A DNA stretch of 64,000 nucleotides, taken from assembly GCA_002104905.1 (NCBI GenBank), contig MCFE01000197.1, positions 62,001 through 126,000 of the forward strand, in the 5' to 3' direction. The notes under the pieces were generated by a model. That model was not told where the DNA came from, ran no database searches, and saw only the letters and a list, made by a program, of their open reading frames with translations. A program made the position numbers and the translations under genes. Position 1 is the stretch's first letter; each line of letters opens with the position of its first letter. This document shows positions 1 to 10,104 of the stretch, in pieces. The DNA is from Basidiobolus meristosporus CBS 931.73. Taxonomy: Eukaryota > Basidiobolomycota > Basidiobolomycetes > Basidiobolales > Basidiobolaceae.

Positions 1-296
1 TGTGGTTTTCACTAAATGATTTATTGAATGTAAAAGTAGTATTTATACTTTTACCTGGTCTTGGCATTACAGCACGTAGAATAGGCTAAGGAAGGTCCCA
101 AGAACATGTGTGCAAAGTTTGGGGCTGTTTGGGCAACTTTGAGAATTCTCATGTTCTGGGTACCTGGTTTTTTGGTGAAAATATTCTAAGTAAATCCCAA
201 CAAGGAATTTGGTCAGTATTCTCTAGGATTTAAGGGTAATGATCTCAGTGACTAGGTTAGGTGAATATTTAGGTGGAATTACAAATTTTTACAACA
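1..296 (-). repeat. 3' LTR of copia element (partial)
   Basis: Closely matches 1860-2156 and 16880-17176, including the shared end ...TTTTTACAACA. The first ~50 bases of the LTR lie beyond the window edge. Confidence 0.85.
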
Positions 297-650
297 GTAT
301 TTTGTCTTGAAGACCCATCTGCATCCAATTGTATTTGGTTGATTGGTAATTTGACTAAGTCCCAGGTCTTGATTTTCCATCTGGACCTGATATTCCTGAG
401 CTATTGCAGATCTCCAAAACTTTATCTGGGGACTACTAAGGGTTTCTTTTACAGTCTGGGGTTCATCAATATGGACTGAATAGGCATGGGCTAAGTTTGT
501 ACCCTCATTGATTTTGATGTGTCAAAATATCCTGTGCCAAAGTGTTGGTGCTTTTTCATCTAAGTTACTAATATCTGCCTCCAGATATGATGGAATATTA
601 GTCAACTTGCATAGATTCTCACCTCATATACCCATAGCAATATGGCCACC
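297..650 (-). pseudogene. copia pol remnant: GAG-pre-integrase fused to RT N-terminus
   Basis: On the minus strand, LWHRIF-stop-HI near 530-560 is the GAG-pre-integrase motif (LWHRRLGHI in the family). In the same frame it passes directly into NEGTNLAH...DEPQTVKE and QEYQ-QMENQ, which is the segment leading into copia reverse transcriptase; the same segment is recognisable at 42250-42500. The whole integrase core is therefore missing, lost by an in-frame deletion. The RT catalytic region is also absent, because the LTR follows at once. The fragment carries at least one stop and is not functional. Confidence 0.7.
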
Positions 651-713
651 ATTTTGATCAAGGATCCTTCATCCAGAATTGCCAGAGCTGAAGCTGAGTC
701 CTTCTGCAGTGGC

Positions 714-980
714 CTAGCATACAGACAGTAGATTCCTGGCTATTACTGGTACATAAAATACTTCTTTGTAGGTCAGAGTATAGCATTCTTCACCGCTTCT
801 GAGGTTTATTTGGATGATTTCTTCTCCCACTGCGTCAAGTGCTCTATTGTCACCTGTGAAAACCTTGTTAATTGGAACTTCTTGATATTGTGTAAAATGT
901 TCTTGTTGGTGTGTAAAGTGTTGAGATGCTCCATAGTCAATATACCAGGTCCAAGAATCCTTGTTTGTGGTCATATTCAA
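714..980 (-). pseudogene. copia aspartic protease remnant
   Basis: An 88-residue open stretch with WYIDYGASQHFT, the retropepsin active-site segment of copia polyproteins (normally WYIDSGAS). The catalytic D is present, but the following S is replaced by Y, which would be expected to destroy activity. Downstream, GDNR, the EVFYVPV segment and NLLSV are the usual features of copia protease. It sits between the gag fragment (1041-1805) and the pol remnant, as in the copia gene order. Confidence 0.8.
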
Positions 981-1040
981 TGCAGATATGAATAGTGTTT
1001 CTTCTGTTGTTGCAGTGTTTCCATATTGAGGCTTTATTTG

Positions 1041-1805
1041 CTAGTTATCCTTCTTCTTGAAGCACTGGTCAAATATGTGTCTGTTTCTTTTGCAGTAGCT
1101 GAAAATCAGGTTGCTATTGCCTTTAAAGAGCCTTAAGTACCTCCTTTGCTGGTTGTCATTGCTTATTAAAGCATTTTCTTCTTCCTTCTTATTGGCATTG
1201 ATTTTCATAATTCTTTGTCCAGAAGCCTTCCATTTACATAGCTTAATGTCAAATATCAAGCTCTGGACTCTACTACTGATACAAGGCCCTGGAGCTTGTC
1301 TGTCAGGCTATTTAAGATGGCAACTATCACATCTTCATCAGTTGTTGGTATGCCCTCAGATTCCATCTTATCCATCATCAGGGTGTACTGTTAATTTGGC
1401 TTTTCATTTCTTCTCCTGGCAGCATCTTTGTAGTATAGAATTCCAACTGAGATATTTCTTCTTTGCAGCTAAACAAGACTAGTATGCATCTTCTAATGCC
1501 TTCCAAGCATTCTATGCTGTTTTTGCTCTTGAGCATTGAGTTAGCAATTTGTCTTTGGCACTAAGGCAAATGCCGTTAAGGCACTTTGTTCTTTCTCCTA
1601 GTACTTTAAGGATTCCTCTGCCATGTTTTTAGGGGGGTACTCCTTGCCCAGGATAACATACTAAAGGCCTCCTTCTTGTAGCAGCATGTTCAACTTCACC
1701 TTCCATACTTGTTTATTAGATGCATCCAATTTTGCAGCAGAGGGAAAAGTTCCAGTAATAGCAGTAGTAGACATTGCCAAGAGTGACAGCTTGGGGCCCA
1801 TAACC
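1041..1805 (-). pseudogene. copia gag remnant
   Basis: The N-terminal part, near 1661-1775, reads MSTTAITGTFPSAAKLDAS followed by a W-x-V-K segment typical of copia Gag N-termini. The C-terminal part (1041-1259) has a zinc knuckle FSYCKRNRHIFDQC, where the first cysteine has become S. Stops and frameshifts separate the two parts. Gag would form the particle core and bind the element RNA. It lies directly downstream of the 5' LTR and primer site. Confidence 0.75.
1786..1805 (-). promoter_or_regulatory. copia primer-binding site (half initiator-tRNA type)
   Basis: Immediately inside the LTR the minus strand reads GGTTATGGGCCC. This is the kind of primer site known from Drosophila copia, which uses an internal fragment of initiator methionine tRNA rather than its 3' end. 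The same motif (GGTTATGAGC or GGCTATGAGC) follows the LTRs at 21873 and 38904. Confidence 0.6.
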
Positions 1806-2156
1806 TGTTGTAAGAGTCTTGGAGATATTGGATATGATTGGGAGAACAAGTATATTAGGTTGCTTTCAGTTAATGGTTTATTGAATGTAAGAGTAGTGTT
1901 TATACTTATCACATGATCATGGCATAAAAAGCATATAGGATAGGCTTGGGATGGCTCCAAGAACATGTGTGAAATGCTTGGGGCTGCTTGGACAACTTTG
2001 AGAATTTTCATGTTCTGGGAATCTGATATTTTGGTGAAAATATTCTCAGTAAACCCCAACAAGGAATTTGGTCAATATTCTCTAGGGTTTGAAGGTGATG
2101 ATCCAAGTGACTAAGCTAGGTGAATATCTAGGTGAAGTTATGAATTTTTACAACAT
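1806..2156 (-). repeat. 5' LTR of copia element
   Basis: A 351-bp repeat with ends TGTTGTAAGAG...TTTTTACAACA. It matches 1-296, 2293-2637 and 16827-17176. Confidence 0.85.
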
Positions 2157-3390
2157 AGATCCTTAACAGTGAGAGCACCACATCTAAGAATCTTTGCCTG
2201 TGGTCATCTCTTGTACAGATAAGAGTAGTCCAATACTAGTTGTTGCTGCATTTACTTAAACAGCCATTTTCTGCTCATTATCACTCTTTTGGTGTTGTAA
2301 GAGTTGGGAAATACTAGTGGTGACTGGAAATGGTGGACTATGCAGTTCTCACTTGAAGATTTATTAGGTATAAAAGCAGTATTTATACTTTTACATGGAC
2401 TTGACAGAAAAAACATATAGAATATGCTTAGAAAAGTCCCATGAGCATACATGCAATTTTTGGGGCTCTTTGGACAACTCTGAGAAAATTCAGATTGTGA
2501 GTACCTGACATTTTGGCAAAGATATTTCAAGCAAGTCTCAACAAGGAATCTGGTCAGAGCTCTCTAGAGCCTTTGGATAACAACCTCACTGGCTAAGCTT
2601 GGTTTAATGATAAGGAGCAGTTCCAATTTTTATAACATTTTGAAGTGATGGTCTAACATATGTCCTTTTCATTTGCTCTAATTGCATGTGTGGTTGCAAG
2701 TGCCTTTAAAGGGCCTAGGCTTCCTCTTTTGGTGGTTATCATTGCTTATTTAAGTATTTTCTTCTTCCTTCTCAGTGGCACCTGATTTTCTTAATTCCTC
2801 ATCCACCAGCCTTCCATCTACATGATTTCAGATCAAATTTTAAAGTCAGGTCTGAGGCTGATATAAGGCCCTGAAGTCTGTAAAGCCATACCAGAAGGTA
2901 ATATTTATATGCTATATAAATATATATCTCATATACCTATTGATTCCATTGCATTATCCAATGAAGTTGTGTTGTTGATAAGATTTGCATATCAACTGCT
3001 GGCTGCATCAATGCTGTAAAGCACTTTATTTAAAACAAATCTTCATAGCAGCTGACCACAACCAGAAGGTATCATACAATGCCTTCCAGGAGTTTTTTGC
3101 TGGTTTTGCTCTTAAGCATTTGACTAGCATGTTGCATTTATCATTATAGTAAATGCAGTTGAAGACACATTGATTTTCTTCTAATACTTCAACACTTCTT
3201 GTTCTACACTTTTTGAGGAAATTATTCTCCCATCAAAATAGCCCAAAGGTCCCTATTTTTTGGAGGCATCTTCATCTTCACCTTCCTAACTTGGAAGCTA
3301 GATTCATCCAACTTTTCAGTACAGAGAAGATTTCAGTAGTGATGTAGTACACTTCAGGGAGTGAGTGCTTGCAGCAATAGCCGGCTCTGT
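2157..3390 (-). pseudogene. older copia gag-protease remnant, split by a solo LTR
   Basis: 2157-2291 aligns by eye with the protease N-terminal region of the neighbouring copia (960-1015). 2638-2850 aligns with its zinc-knuckle and gag region (1050-1240), including the shared stretch for FPSSKWKA-like residues. 2851-3390 continues as gag to a TTCAGTA...GTAGTA stretch matching the gag start. It is on the minus strand and heavily mutated, with no long open frame. The two halves join perfectly when the solo LTR 2293-2637 is removed. Confidence 0.65.
2293..2637 (-). repeat. solo copia LTR
   Basis: A 345-bp LTR starting TGTTGTAAGAG and ending ATAACA, flanked by ttttg on both sides (2287-2291 with one extra g, and 2638-2642). 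Taking it out restores the gag sequence seen near 1040. This is a solo LTR produced by recombination between the two LTRs of an inserted element. Confidence 0.8.
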
Positions 3391-3600
3391 GGGCTTTGGA
3401 GATATTAGGAGTGACTGGAAGAAAAAGTAGATTATTAGGCTTTTGCTTACTGATTTAATTGTTGCAGAAGTATTTATACTATTATATTGTCTTGACAAGT
3501 CATACTTATAGAGGATTTTGAGAAATGCATCAAGAGTGTGTGTTCTAAGCTTGATTATTTTGGTGTAAGTACACAACTTATACCAGTTTGGAGATACTGA
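3391..3600 (-). repeat. degenerate copia LTR
   Basis: Contains the GGAGATATTAGGAGTGACTGG-like start and the TTTATAC core of the copia LTRs at 1806 and 2293, but it is eroded and its right end is unclear. It is the 5' LTR of the older copia remnant to its left. 3601-3839 shows nothing I recognise. Confidence 0.5.
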
Positions 3601-3839
3601 ACCAATATACTTACCAAAGTGCTGTAACTACAAGATGAATTTTAGTTTCTTATAGAATAGGTGTGCTCAGCTCAAAGCACAATAATTTGCAAAATCTTTA
3701 AGCTCTCAAAGTGAGAGGTGGAGATATTAGCAGCAAGGTTCTGGTCTAATGTTAGTCTTGGATACTGCTGGACTGTATAAAAGATAGTTTTGCACAGCAG
3801 GTGAGTCTGATATAGATCAGCTTTTAGGATTCAGACATG

Positions 3840-4735
3840 AAGCCTTTTTAATACCAGCAGCGTTGAATTCTTGGCCCTATAAACATAGTTATGATGGAAT
3901 AAGATTGTGGTTTGCTCTCTAGACTGCATAATATATAAATAGACCAGATGATTTTTGATGACCATTTGGCAAGTTTTAAAGATATAATAATAGTTCTACT
4001 TTGGCCTACATTTCTTTGACAGGGCCAAACTGGCCAATACATTTGATTGCCTTGCATATTAAAATACATGATGGTGTCTTAGTGTCCTCAAATGGACCTC
4101 TGATTGCTTTGTAATGGTAGCATAAGAGCATACTGCAGCTCCTGTATAATGCTGTGCACCAGTTTACCCCATGGTGTTTCATTTCTCTAACTCCACTTGT
4201 CATTTCAGATGTTGCATTTGAGAACTATACCTCTTCAAGGCATACCCACCACTACCATGGGTAGTGTACATGAAATTTGAATTAATCAAAACTCTGGCTT
4301 TTCAGTACAAAACTTACAAAGTTGCCATTTGCCTTGAATTGCCAGTAGCATATTGGTCTTGCAAGCAGGGACTTGGTTACCCCCACTGTGATTATGAATA
4401 CCTCCTGAATATATGCAAAAAACCACTTGGTCCTACCAAATGTATTTCTTCTCAATCTTGGACACCTCTCCCTTCTATTGGTGCACTGCAACTCTTTTCT
4501 GCAAATATTTACTATTGAAAGCTAATTCCTTTCAACTTGAGTACCTTTGGGCTGAGTTAGTTTTTATCCTAATAAATGCCTTATAGTTTGCCAGCTTTGG
4601 TACAATTGAATGCTGACTTCTGGATACTGTTGCAGTGAAAAGAAGATCATTTCAGTGTTGGTATGGGGATAAAAAATGTGTATAAGCTATAGAGTTATTC
4701 CCAGAGATTCCACACATTCCCATGTGAGAAATAAT
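3840..4735 (-). pseudogene. T-family transposase remnant, C-terminal part and 3' region
   Basis: 3840-4260 resembles the noncoding transposase-side end region of the T transposon (compare 52500-52700 and 59100-59480). 4282-4491 encodes on the minus strand FFAYIQEVFI and ICYWQFKANG, matching FLADIQEVFM and ICYKQCKVYG at 28500-28640, the C-terminal part of the Tnp2-like protein. 4560-4735 resembles a more N-terminal part (compare 29640-29760), so an internal deletion separates them. There is no intact frame. Confidence 0.55.
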
Positions 4736-5379
4736 TGTGATGATCCCAATCACCAGATGTCACCAAACTTACATCCTGTGACAAAGAGGTATTGCAGCCA
4801 TTGGGTCACAATATAACAAGTATTCAGAAAAAGCTGCACCTCAAATTTCACAAAAAAATAGCCAAAATTTTCATCACAACAATACAAAGGTTCTTTGAAC
4901 TGGTTCTGTGCTAATTCTCTCACCTTCTGAACCTGGGTGCTCAATCACCTCCCACATTTGTATACATTGGTTGGCTATTGCCTCTTTCTCCCACCACTTA
5001 CTTCCTGACTAAACAATGCTCTTACTTTTCATGCATACAAGTTGATTTATATCCTTTCAATCCTCAGCTGTAACTCAATTTTGACTTGTACCAACCTAAA
5101 TGGGGTCCTAAACCCAACACAAACATCATACCAAGCCTCACACTCAACATATAGCTCCCTTAAAATCCACTATTCAATAAGTATTTCTACTGCAACACCT
5201 TTTTTCCATAACTATGGCAGGAACTACACAGCTTGCTGCTTTTACTCATTCACTGTTCTCATATGTCTTGGTTTTCATCTAGCCCTGAAAGGTCTGGCAC
5301 ATCATCTGCCAATCTTGGCAATATACTCTTGCAATATTCAAGTGTGTTCTCTTGAGCACTGCTCATGAGGTAGTGCCAC
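4736..5379 (-). pseudogene. T-family ORF2 end region, minus orientation
   Basis: Runs as the reverse complement of the ORF2-side end of the T transposon at 63965-63380: the segment near 4745-4870 matches the sub-terminal region (TTTCACAAAAAA, CATCACAAC), and 4970-5040 matches 63640-63720. The terminal CCCTATGAAAAAT is not visible. It continues at 11519 after the inserted gypsy element. Confidence 0.55.
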
Positions 5380-5490
5380 TGTTATGATCTGCTGCTTGAA
5401 TGTTTAAGTTAGATCAGTTCAAGTTTTAGTGAATACAATACTAGCTAAACTCCCTATTCCTCCACAACTCTTATACCAAGACTTTGAACA
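5380..5490 (+). repeat. 5' LTR (short form)
   Basis: Starts TGTTATGATCTGCTGC and ends CTTTGAACA. It matches 11408-11518 and both ends of the 345- to 370-bp LTRs at 33248, 37172 and 52802, but lacks about 240-250 internal bases. Confidence 0.85.
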
Positions 5491-5907
5491 TTAGTAACAG
5501 CAATAACCAGAAACATCCCTCCTGAAGAAAGAAGAAGCCTCCCTCAAGATGTTCAAAAATCAAGAATGGAAGAATGCTATGCAACAAATTGCCACCAGCA
5601 GGGACATATTGCAAAGTACTGCCCTCAGAGAAGAAATGGAAACCAGCCATCAAGGACCTTTAACCATATTGAGGCCATGGAGCATAGTAACATGGAGGAA
5701 GAACTTGAAGAAGACTCAGAACTCACCTTCCATATTACAGAAGAATACCTTTCCCAGATGACCTCAAACCTAGAAAAGCTATTATACTTGAGTGGAGTAA
5801 TTAATGGAGCACCTGCCAAGATCATGATTGACTCAGGAGCATTGCATGAGTACATGTCAGAGCAATTTGCTTTGAAAGCTGGAATCAGCTTGGAACCCAC
5901 CAAATGA
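5491..5907 (+). pseudogene. gypsy gag C-terminus and protease start
   Basis: Only the Gag end remains. 5566-5907 has a zinc knuckle CYATNCHQQGHIAKYC with two extra residues between the first cysteines compared with the usual CX2C, followed by an acidic stretch and then IMIDSGALHEYMSEQF, the retropepsin active site (DSG) of Ty3/gypsy elements. A Gag N-terminal piece of the same family survives at 18281-18463, with a glutamine-rich MLENQELRNAMQLL-like start, and at 33668. The full element therefore carried a larger Gag that is deleted here. Confidence 0.75.
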
Positions 5908-6419
5908 GCTTCAGTCTCAACAGCTGATGAGAACTCTCACATAATCAACTGTATTACTCAGCCAGTTAGGATGAAGATCAATGACTATGAAAAAGATCTA
6001 CAGGCCTATATATTTGGGAACTGCTAGTTTGACCTTGTACTTGGGAAAACCTGGTTATTTTGTTGTAATCCATCAATCAACTGGAGAACCCATGCTACTC
6101 AGATCCAGAAAGACAACAAGACCTATGAGCTATTACCTGCCAGACTGGATTTTAACTTGGTCAATTCCAGTGTGTGTGAAACAGGGGAACTTAGCAAGAC
6201 ACAGTTCTGTAGAGCACTACAAAAAGGCACCCAGATGTTCCTCATGGCAGTATTACAGGAGGATTCCTCTACTCCAGTACCCCAAAAGGTCCAGACTCTT
6301 TTGAAGGAGTATTCGGATGTATTTCCAGAAGAGCTTGTAAGCTTACCACCAGTCAGAGAAGTGGATCATGCCATTGAAACAGGTGATAGCTCTCCAGTGA
6401 GTAAGACACCTTACAGAAT
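5908..6419 (+). pseudogene. gypsy protease-RT linker and RT N-terminus
   Basis: Continues from the protease through VWGN-like and LGKTWLF-like segments. 6157-6419 reads LLKEYSDVFPEEL and PPVREVDHAIE, the conserved region just before the gypsy reverse transcriptase. Several frame changes are needed. It is interrupted at codon level by the foldback element at 6420. Confidence 0.75.
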
Positions 6420-7153
6420 AGACTTGTTCCGTTGGATAGTGCCACATTGAGCCATGAGTGCCAAATGATGCCATAGTGTGCCAGAGAGGTCAAGTGAGCC
6501 TATATTTGGCCTCAGAGTGTGAAACATAGCTCTGCATCTTCATGTAAAGCGGCCCCTGTGTTTCACCCATTGCGCAGGAGAAAATCCATTTTTTGACCTT
6601 TTTTTGTGGATCAATGTAGCTCAGGATGTGTAAGAGCACAGCAGAACTGAAGATATGCATCTGGTACTCAATACCCACGGCACTCTGAATCTAGCTCCTG
6701 CAGCTTGTATCATGTCACAAAAATGAATGGCACTATCTTGGTCCACTGGTACTATCTGGCACTATATTTAAATATTGGCCCTAAAGTAAGATCTATACAA
6801 AGCACTTATAGTGCCAGATAGTACCAGTGGACCAAGATAGTGCCATTCATTTTTGTGACATGATACAAGCTACAGAAGCTAGATTCAGAGTGCTATGGGT
6901 ATTGAGTACCAGATGCATATCTTCAATCTGCTTGTGCTCTAACACATCCTGCACAACATTGATCCAAAAAAAAAGGTCAAAAAATGGATTTTCTCCAACA
7001 CAATGGGTGAAACACAGGGGCTGCCTTGCATGAAGATGCAGAGCTATGTTTCACACTCTGTGGCCAGGTAGAGGCTCACTTGGCCTCTCTGGCACACTAT
7101 GGCATCATTTGGCACTCATGGCTCAATGTGGCACTATCCAACGGAACAAGTCT
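6420..7153 (+). mobile_element. 734-bp foldback element (MITE-like)
   Basis: Both arms are long inverted repeats: the left end AGACTTGTTCCGTTGG is mirrored by CCAACGGAACAAGTCT at the right end, and similarity continues almost to a centre near 6770-6810. Flanked by AAT on both sides (6417-6419, 7154-7156). Removing it restores ...CCTTACAGAATGAGTCC, as seen in the related gypsy at 57210-57240. It has no protein of its own; the open frames in it are mirror images from the two arms. A copy of identical length lies at 15666-16399. Confidence 0.85.
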
Positions 7154-8422
7154 AATGAGTCCATTGGAGTTGGAAGAGATGAAGAGACAAATAGATCAGT
7201 TACTGGAGCAAGGACATATCAGACCCAGTAAGTCACCTTGGGGAGCACCAGTACTCTTTGTGAAGAAGAAGGATGGAACACTTGGGATGTGCATTGACTA
7301 CAGAGCCCTCAACTCAGGTACTGTGCAGAATAAGTACCCAAACCTTGGATTGATAAGCTCTTGGACCAACTCAATGGAGCCACTATTTTCAGCAAGATTG
7401 ACCTAATGTCAGGATACAACCAGATTAGGGTGAAGCCAGAAGACATCCCTAAGACAGCATTCATGACGCTGATGCAGACTGTCTTCCAGGAGTACTTAGA
7501 CAAGTTTGTCATAATCCACCTAGATGATTCACTGATATACAGCAAGACAGAAGAGGATCACTTGGTGCACATTGAAAAGGTCTTGAAGAAGCTAAGAGAG
7601 AACAAGCTTTATGGCAAGCTACCTAAGTGTGAGTTCTTCAAGGAACATGTTGAGTATCTGGGACACATAGTGACTAGCATAGGAGTAACCATAGACCCTA
7701 AGAAGGTTGAAGTTATCCAAAATCTGAAGCAGCCCCATAGCATATCAGAGCTCAGATCATTCCATGGAATGGTTTCCTATTATTGGAGATTTGTCAAGTC
7801 CTTTGCATGTATTGCAGCCCATTTAACTGATATCCTCAAGAAAGACAATACCTACAAGTGGGTCATAGCTTGTGAAACTGCCTTCCAGATGCACAAATAT
7901 GAACTTGCAAAGCTGCCAAGCTTAAGAATACCTGACTTCAGAAAAGAGTTTACTCTGTGCACAGATGCTTCAGATTATGCAATTGGTGGAGTGTTGAGCC
8001 AAGAACATGAGGGAAAGGACTACCCTGTTGCCTTTGAATCCAAGAAACTGAATTCAGCAGAACAAAACTATCCAGTGCATGAGAAGGAGATGCTTGCTGT
8101 AATACACTGTTTGAAGACATGGAGATGCTATACTGAAGGAGCCAAATGCACAGTAAAGACTGATCATGCCTCCATCAAGTATATATTTACTCAGAAGGTA
8201 CTCTCTAGAAGAATGACAAGATGGAGTGAATATATTCAGCAATTTGACTTGGAGATTGTCTACTGCCCTGGAAAAAACAACATGGTTGCTGATGCCTTAT
8301 CAAGATTAGATCAAGTTGCACAACTCAACTTGGTGCATGAATTGATTGGCCTAGCCTATTACCAAAGTACTTGGAGGGCCAAGCCATTCCTAATGAGGTG
8401 GATGAAGATATCAAGAAGTTAA
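7154..8422 (+). pseudogene. gypsy reverse transcriptase and RNase H
   Basis: 7154-7360 gives [20 protein letters not shown] and VKKKDGT, the start of RT. After a frameshift, 7361-8422 (353 residues) holds [14 protein letters not shown] and the catalytic box as IIHLDDSLIYS (normally YLDD), then RNase H with LCTDASDYAIGG, HCLKTWRCY, TDHASIKYIF and KNNMVADALSR. Between KTAF and MTLMQ a segment of about 20 residues (the FG-region of RT) is missing, compared with the minus-strand copy at 55600-55700. RT would copy element RNA into DNA in virus-like particles; the deletion makes this copy inactive. Confidence 0.88.
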
Positions 8423-9563
8423 TCTGGGATGAAGCCAGCAAATTTGTAGTACAGGATGAAACACTCTACCAATTTGATGATGAAAGCCTTATTGCCTATT
8501 ACCCTTATGCTTCACACCTGGATTTAATTCATAAGCTACACAATGGATAAAGACATCCTGGAATTGAAGGAACCTATGGCCTTGTGAAAGTCAGAGCATG
8601 GTGGCCCAGAATGAAACATGACATTGAGAAGCTAGTTAAAGCATGCCCAAATTGCCAAATCAACCAAGGCCAACCACAGAGAATTGCTGAACTCTTTCCC
8701 TTGGAGCCTGTAAGACCGTTTGAAAGATGGGGAATTGATTTTATTGGAAGACTGGCAACTACCAGAAAATGCAACTGTTGAATCCTAGTAGCAATTGACC
8801 ATGCCACTAAATAGCCAGTGGCTAAAGCTGTACCTATAGCCAGTGAACAAGAAATTGCAAGCTTCATCTACCATGAGATCCTTATGAAGTTTGGATGCCC
8901 TGTAGAGACTCTATCCAATAGAGGTGCAAACTTTATGGCAAAGACATTGGAAGCTTACCTGGAAATGCAGTAGATCAAACACTTGAAAGCCTTGACATAT
9001 CACCCCAGAACTAATGGAGTCACTGAATGGTTTAGTGGATTATTTGGAAAAATGCTGACCAAGAATGCAAATGGAGTTGTTAGTAGATGGGACAAGTATA
9101 TAGACCAAGCACTCTTTGCATGCAGAGTCAGAGTACACAACACCACCCAGCAATTGCCACTTTACTTAGTGTATGGATGTGAACCAAGGATTCCAGGAGA
9201 TCTCACACAACCAAAGCTTACAGACACCTTAGATGATGAAGATGAACTCAGTCAGCCAAGTAGACACCAGCAACTGGAACATATATGTCAAGAGGCACAG
9301 ACCAAGGTATCTCAAAGTGCAGAAATGATGAAGCAGAGATTTGATAAGACTATAGCACCAGAAGCATGGACAGTTGGGAACTTGGTATTGCTAAGAAACA
9401 ACACTTGGAAGAAGTTTGAGCTACAATGGACAGGACCATTCAAAATCACCAGAGAATGTCCATTTGCAACTTACCAACTAGTGGACAAACAAGGCAACAT
9501 CCAGGAAGACTTAGTGCATAGGGACAGACTCAAGCTTGCAAGACTTGCTGATAATACTGAACC
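8423..9563 (+). pseudogene. gypsy integrase
   Basis: Zinc-binding region near 8560-8670 (WWPRMKHDIEKLV, CPNCQI), then the core: first acidic residue in WGIDFIG, second position LSNRGANF (normally D, here N), and E in NGVTEW. Stops occur near 8781, 8812 and 8970. The C-terminal part, 8983-9579, is open for 198 residues and contains the KFELQWTGPFKI motif found after the core in gypsy integrases. The D-to-N change and the stops show it is inactive. The end of the protein is cut by the solo LTR at 9564. Confidence 0.85.
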
Positions 9564-10090
9564 TGTCATGATCACATGACAACCATGAACACCCATGCCA
9601 AGTTTCAGCTTCCTAGCTCAACTTCTAAGAGATTCCTACTGGAACCTTCTACCACCTTCCAGAAAGTTCCTGACCATTCCAAACCATTGTTACACAATGG
9701 AACATTCCATGGAAGCCTCCCATTGTATTTTCATAGTCCAGTACCATATATGGAAATACCAGGTCACATGAATTAGTCACATGATCAGGTGACCCAATAA
9801 ATTTCCCCATCCTGTCTCAGTGCCTTGCCTTCTATATTATTATCCCCAGCACTGCTGCTGTGCCTCACCCCACAACCCTATTAGTATTAGCTAATATCTC
9901 TCAGCATCAGTATAGCCAAAAAGTATATAAAGTCCTATCCCCCTTAAGTATTCCTCAGTCTGATAAACACAGGTCTTGAGTAAACATCCTTGCCTTGGAA
10001 ATCCGCCTTGCCTTGTTGATCCACACCTAAGTCCTTTTCTGGTCCTGCCTTGCCTAGCCCTACTCTCCTACCTTGTGTCTATTCACAACA
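9564..10090 (+). repeat. solo LTR, 527 bp, TSD GAACC
   Basis: Ends TGTCATGATCACATGAC...ATTCACAACA, with perfect 5-bp flanks GAACC (9559-9563 and 10091-10095). Removing it restores TACTGAACCATCAAGATATTGG, matching 37100-37120. It contains a TATA-like ATATAAAG near 9925. A decayed reverse-orientation copy is at 13382. Confidence 0.88.
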
Positions 10091-10104
10091 GAACCATCAA
10101 GATA

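Larger units (their letters stand above)
1..2156 (-). mobile_element. Ty1/copia element, internally deleted, left end outside window
   Basis: A minus-strand copia element bounded on the right by a 351-bp LTR (1806-2156) and on the left by a second LTR that runs off the window (1-296). Read on the minus strand the order is LTR, primer site, gag, protease, a short pol remnant, LTR. Most of integrase and reverse transcriptase is missing, so it could only have moved with help from another copy. LTR ends are TGTTG...CAACA. The base run after the right LTR (tagat) would be the target duplication, but the matching left flank is outside the window. Confidence 0.85.

Noticed and set aside
810-995. Plus-strand frame of 61 residues
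   Set aside because: Antisense shadow of the copia protease at 714-980.
6490-7033. Similar open frames on opposite strands (6490-6678 minus, 6827-7033 plus), repeated at 15736-15924 and 16073-16279
   Set aside because: They are the same sequence read from the two arms of the foldback element; no codon bias or known motif, so not genes.
6417-7156. Tc1/mariner-type element with TA duplication
   Set aside because: The empty site reads GAATGAG, with no TA, and both copies are flanked by AAT.
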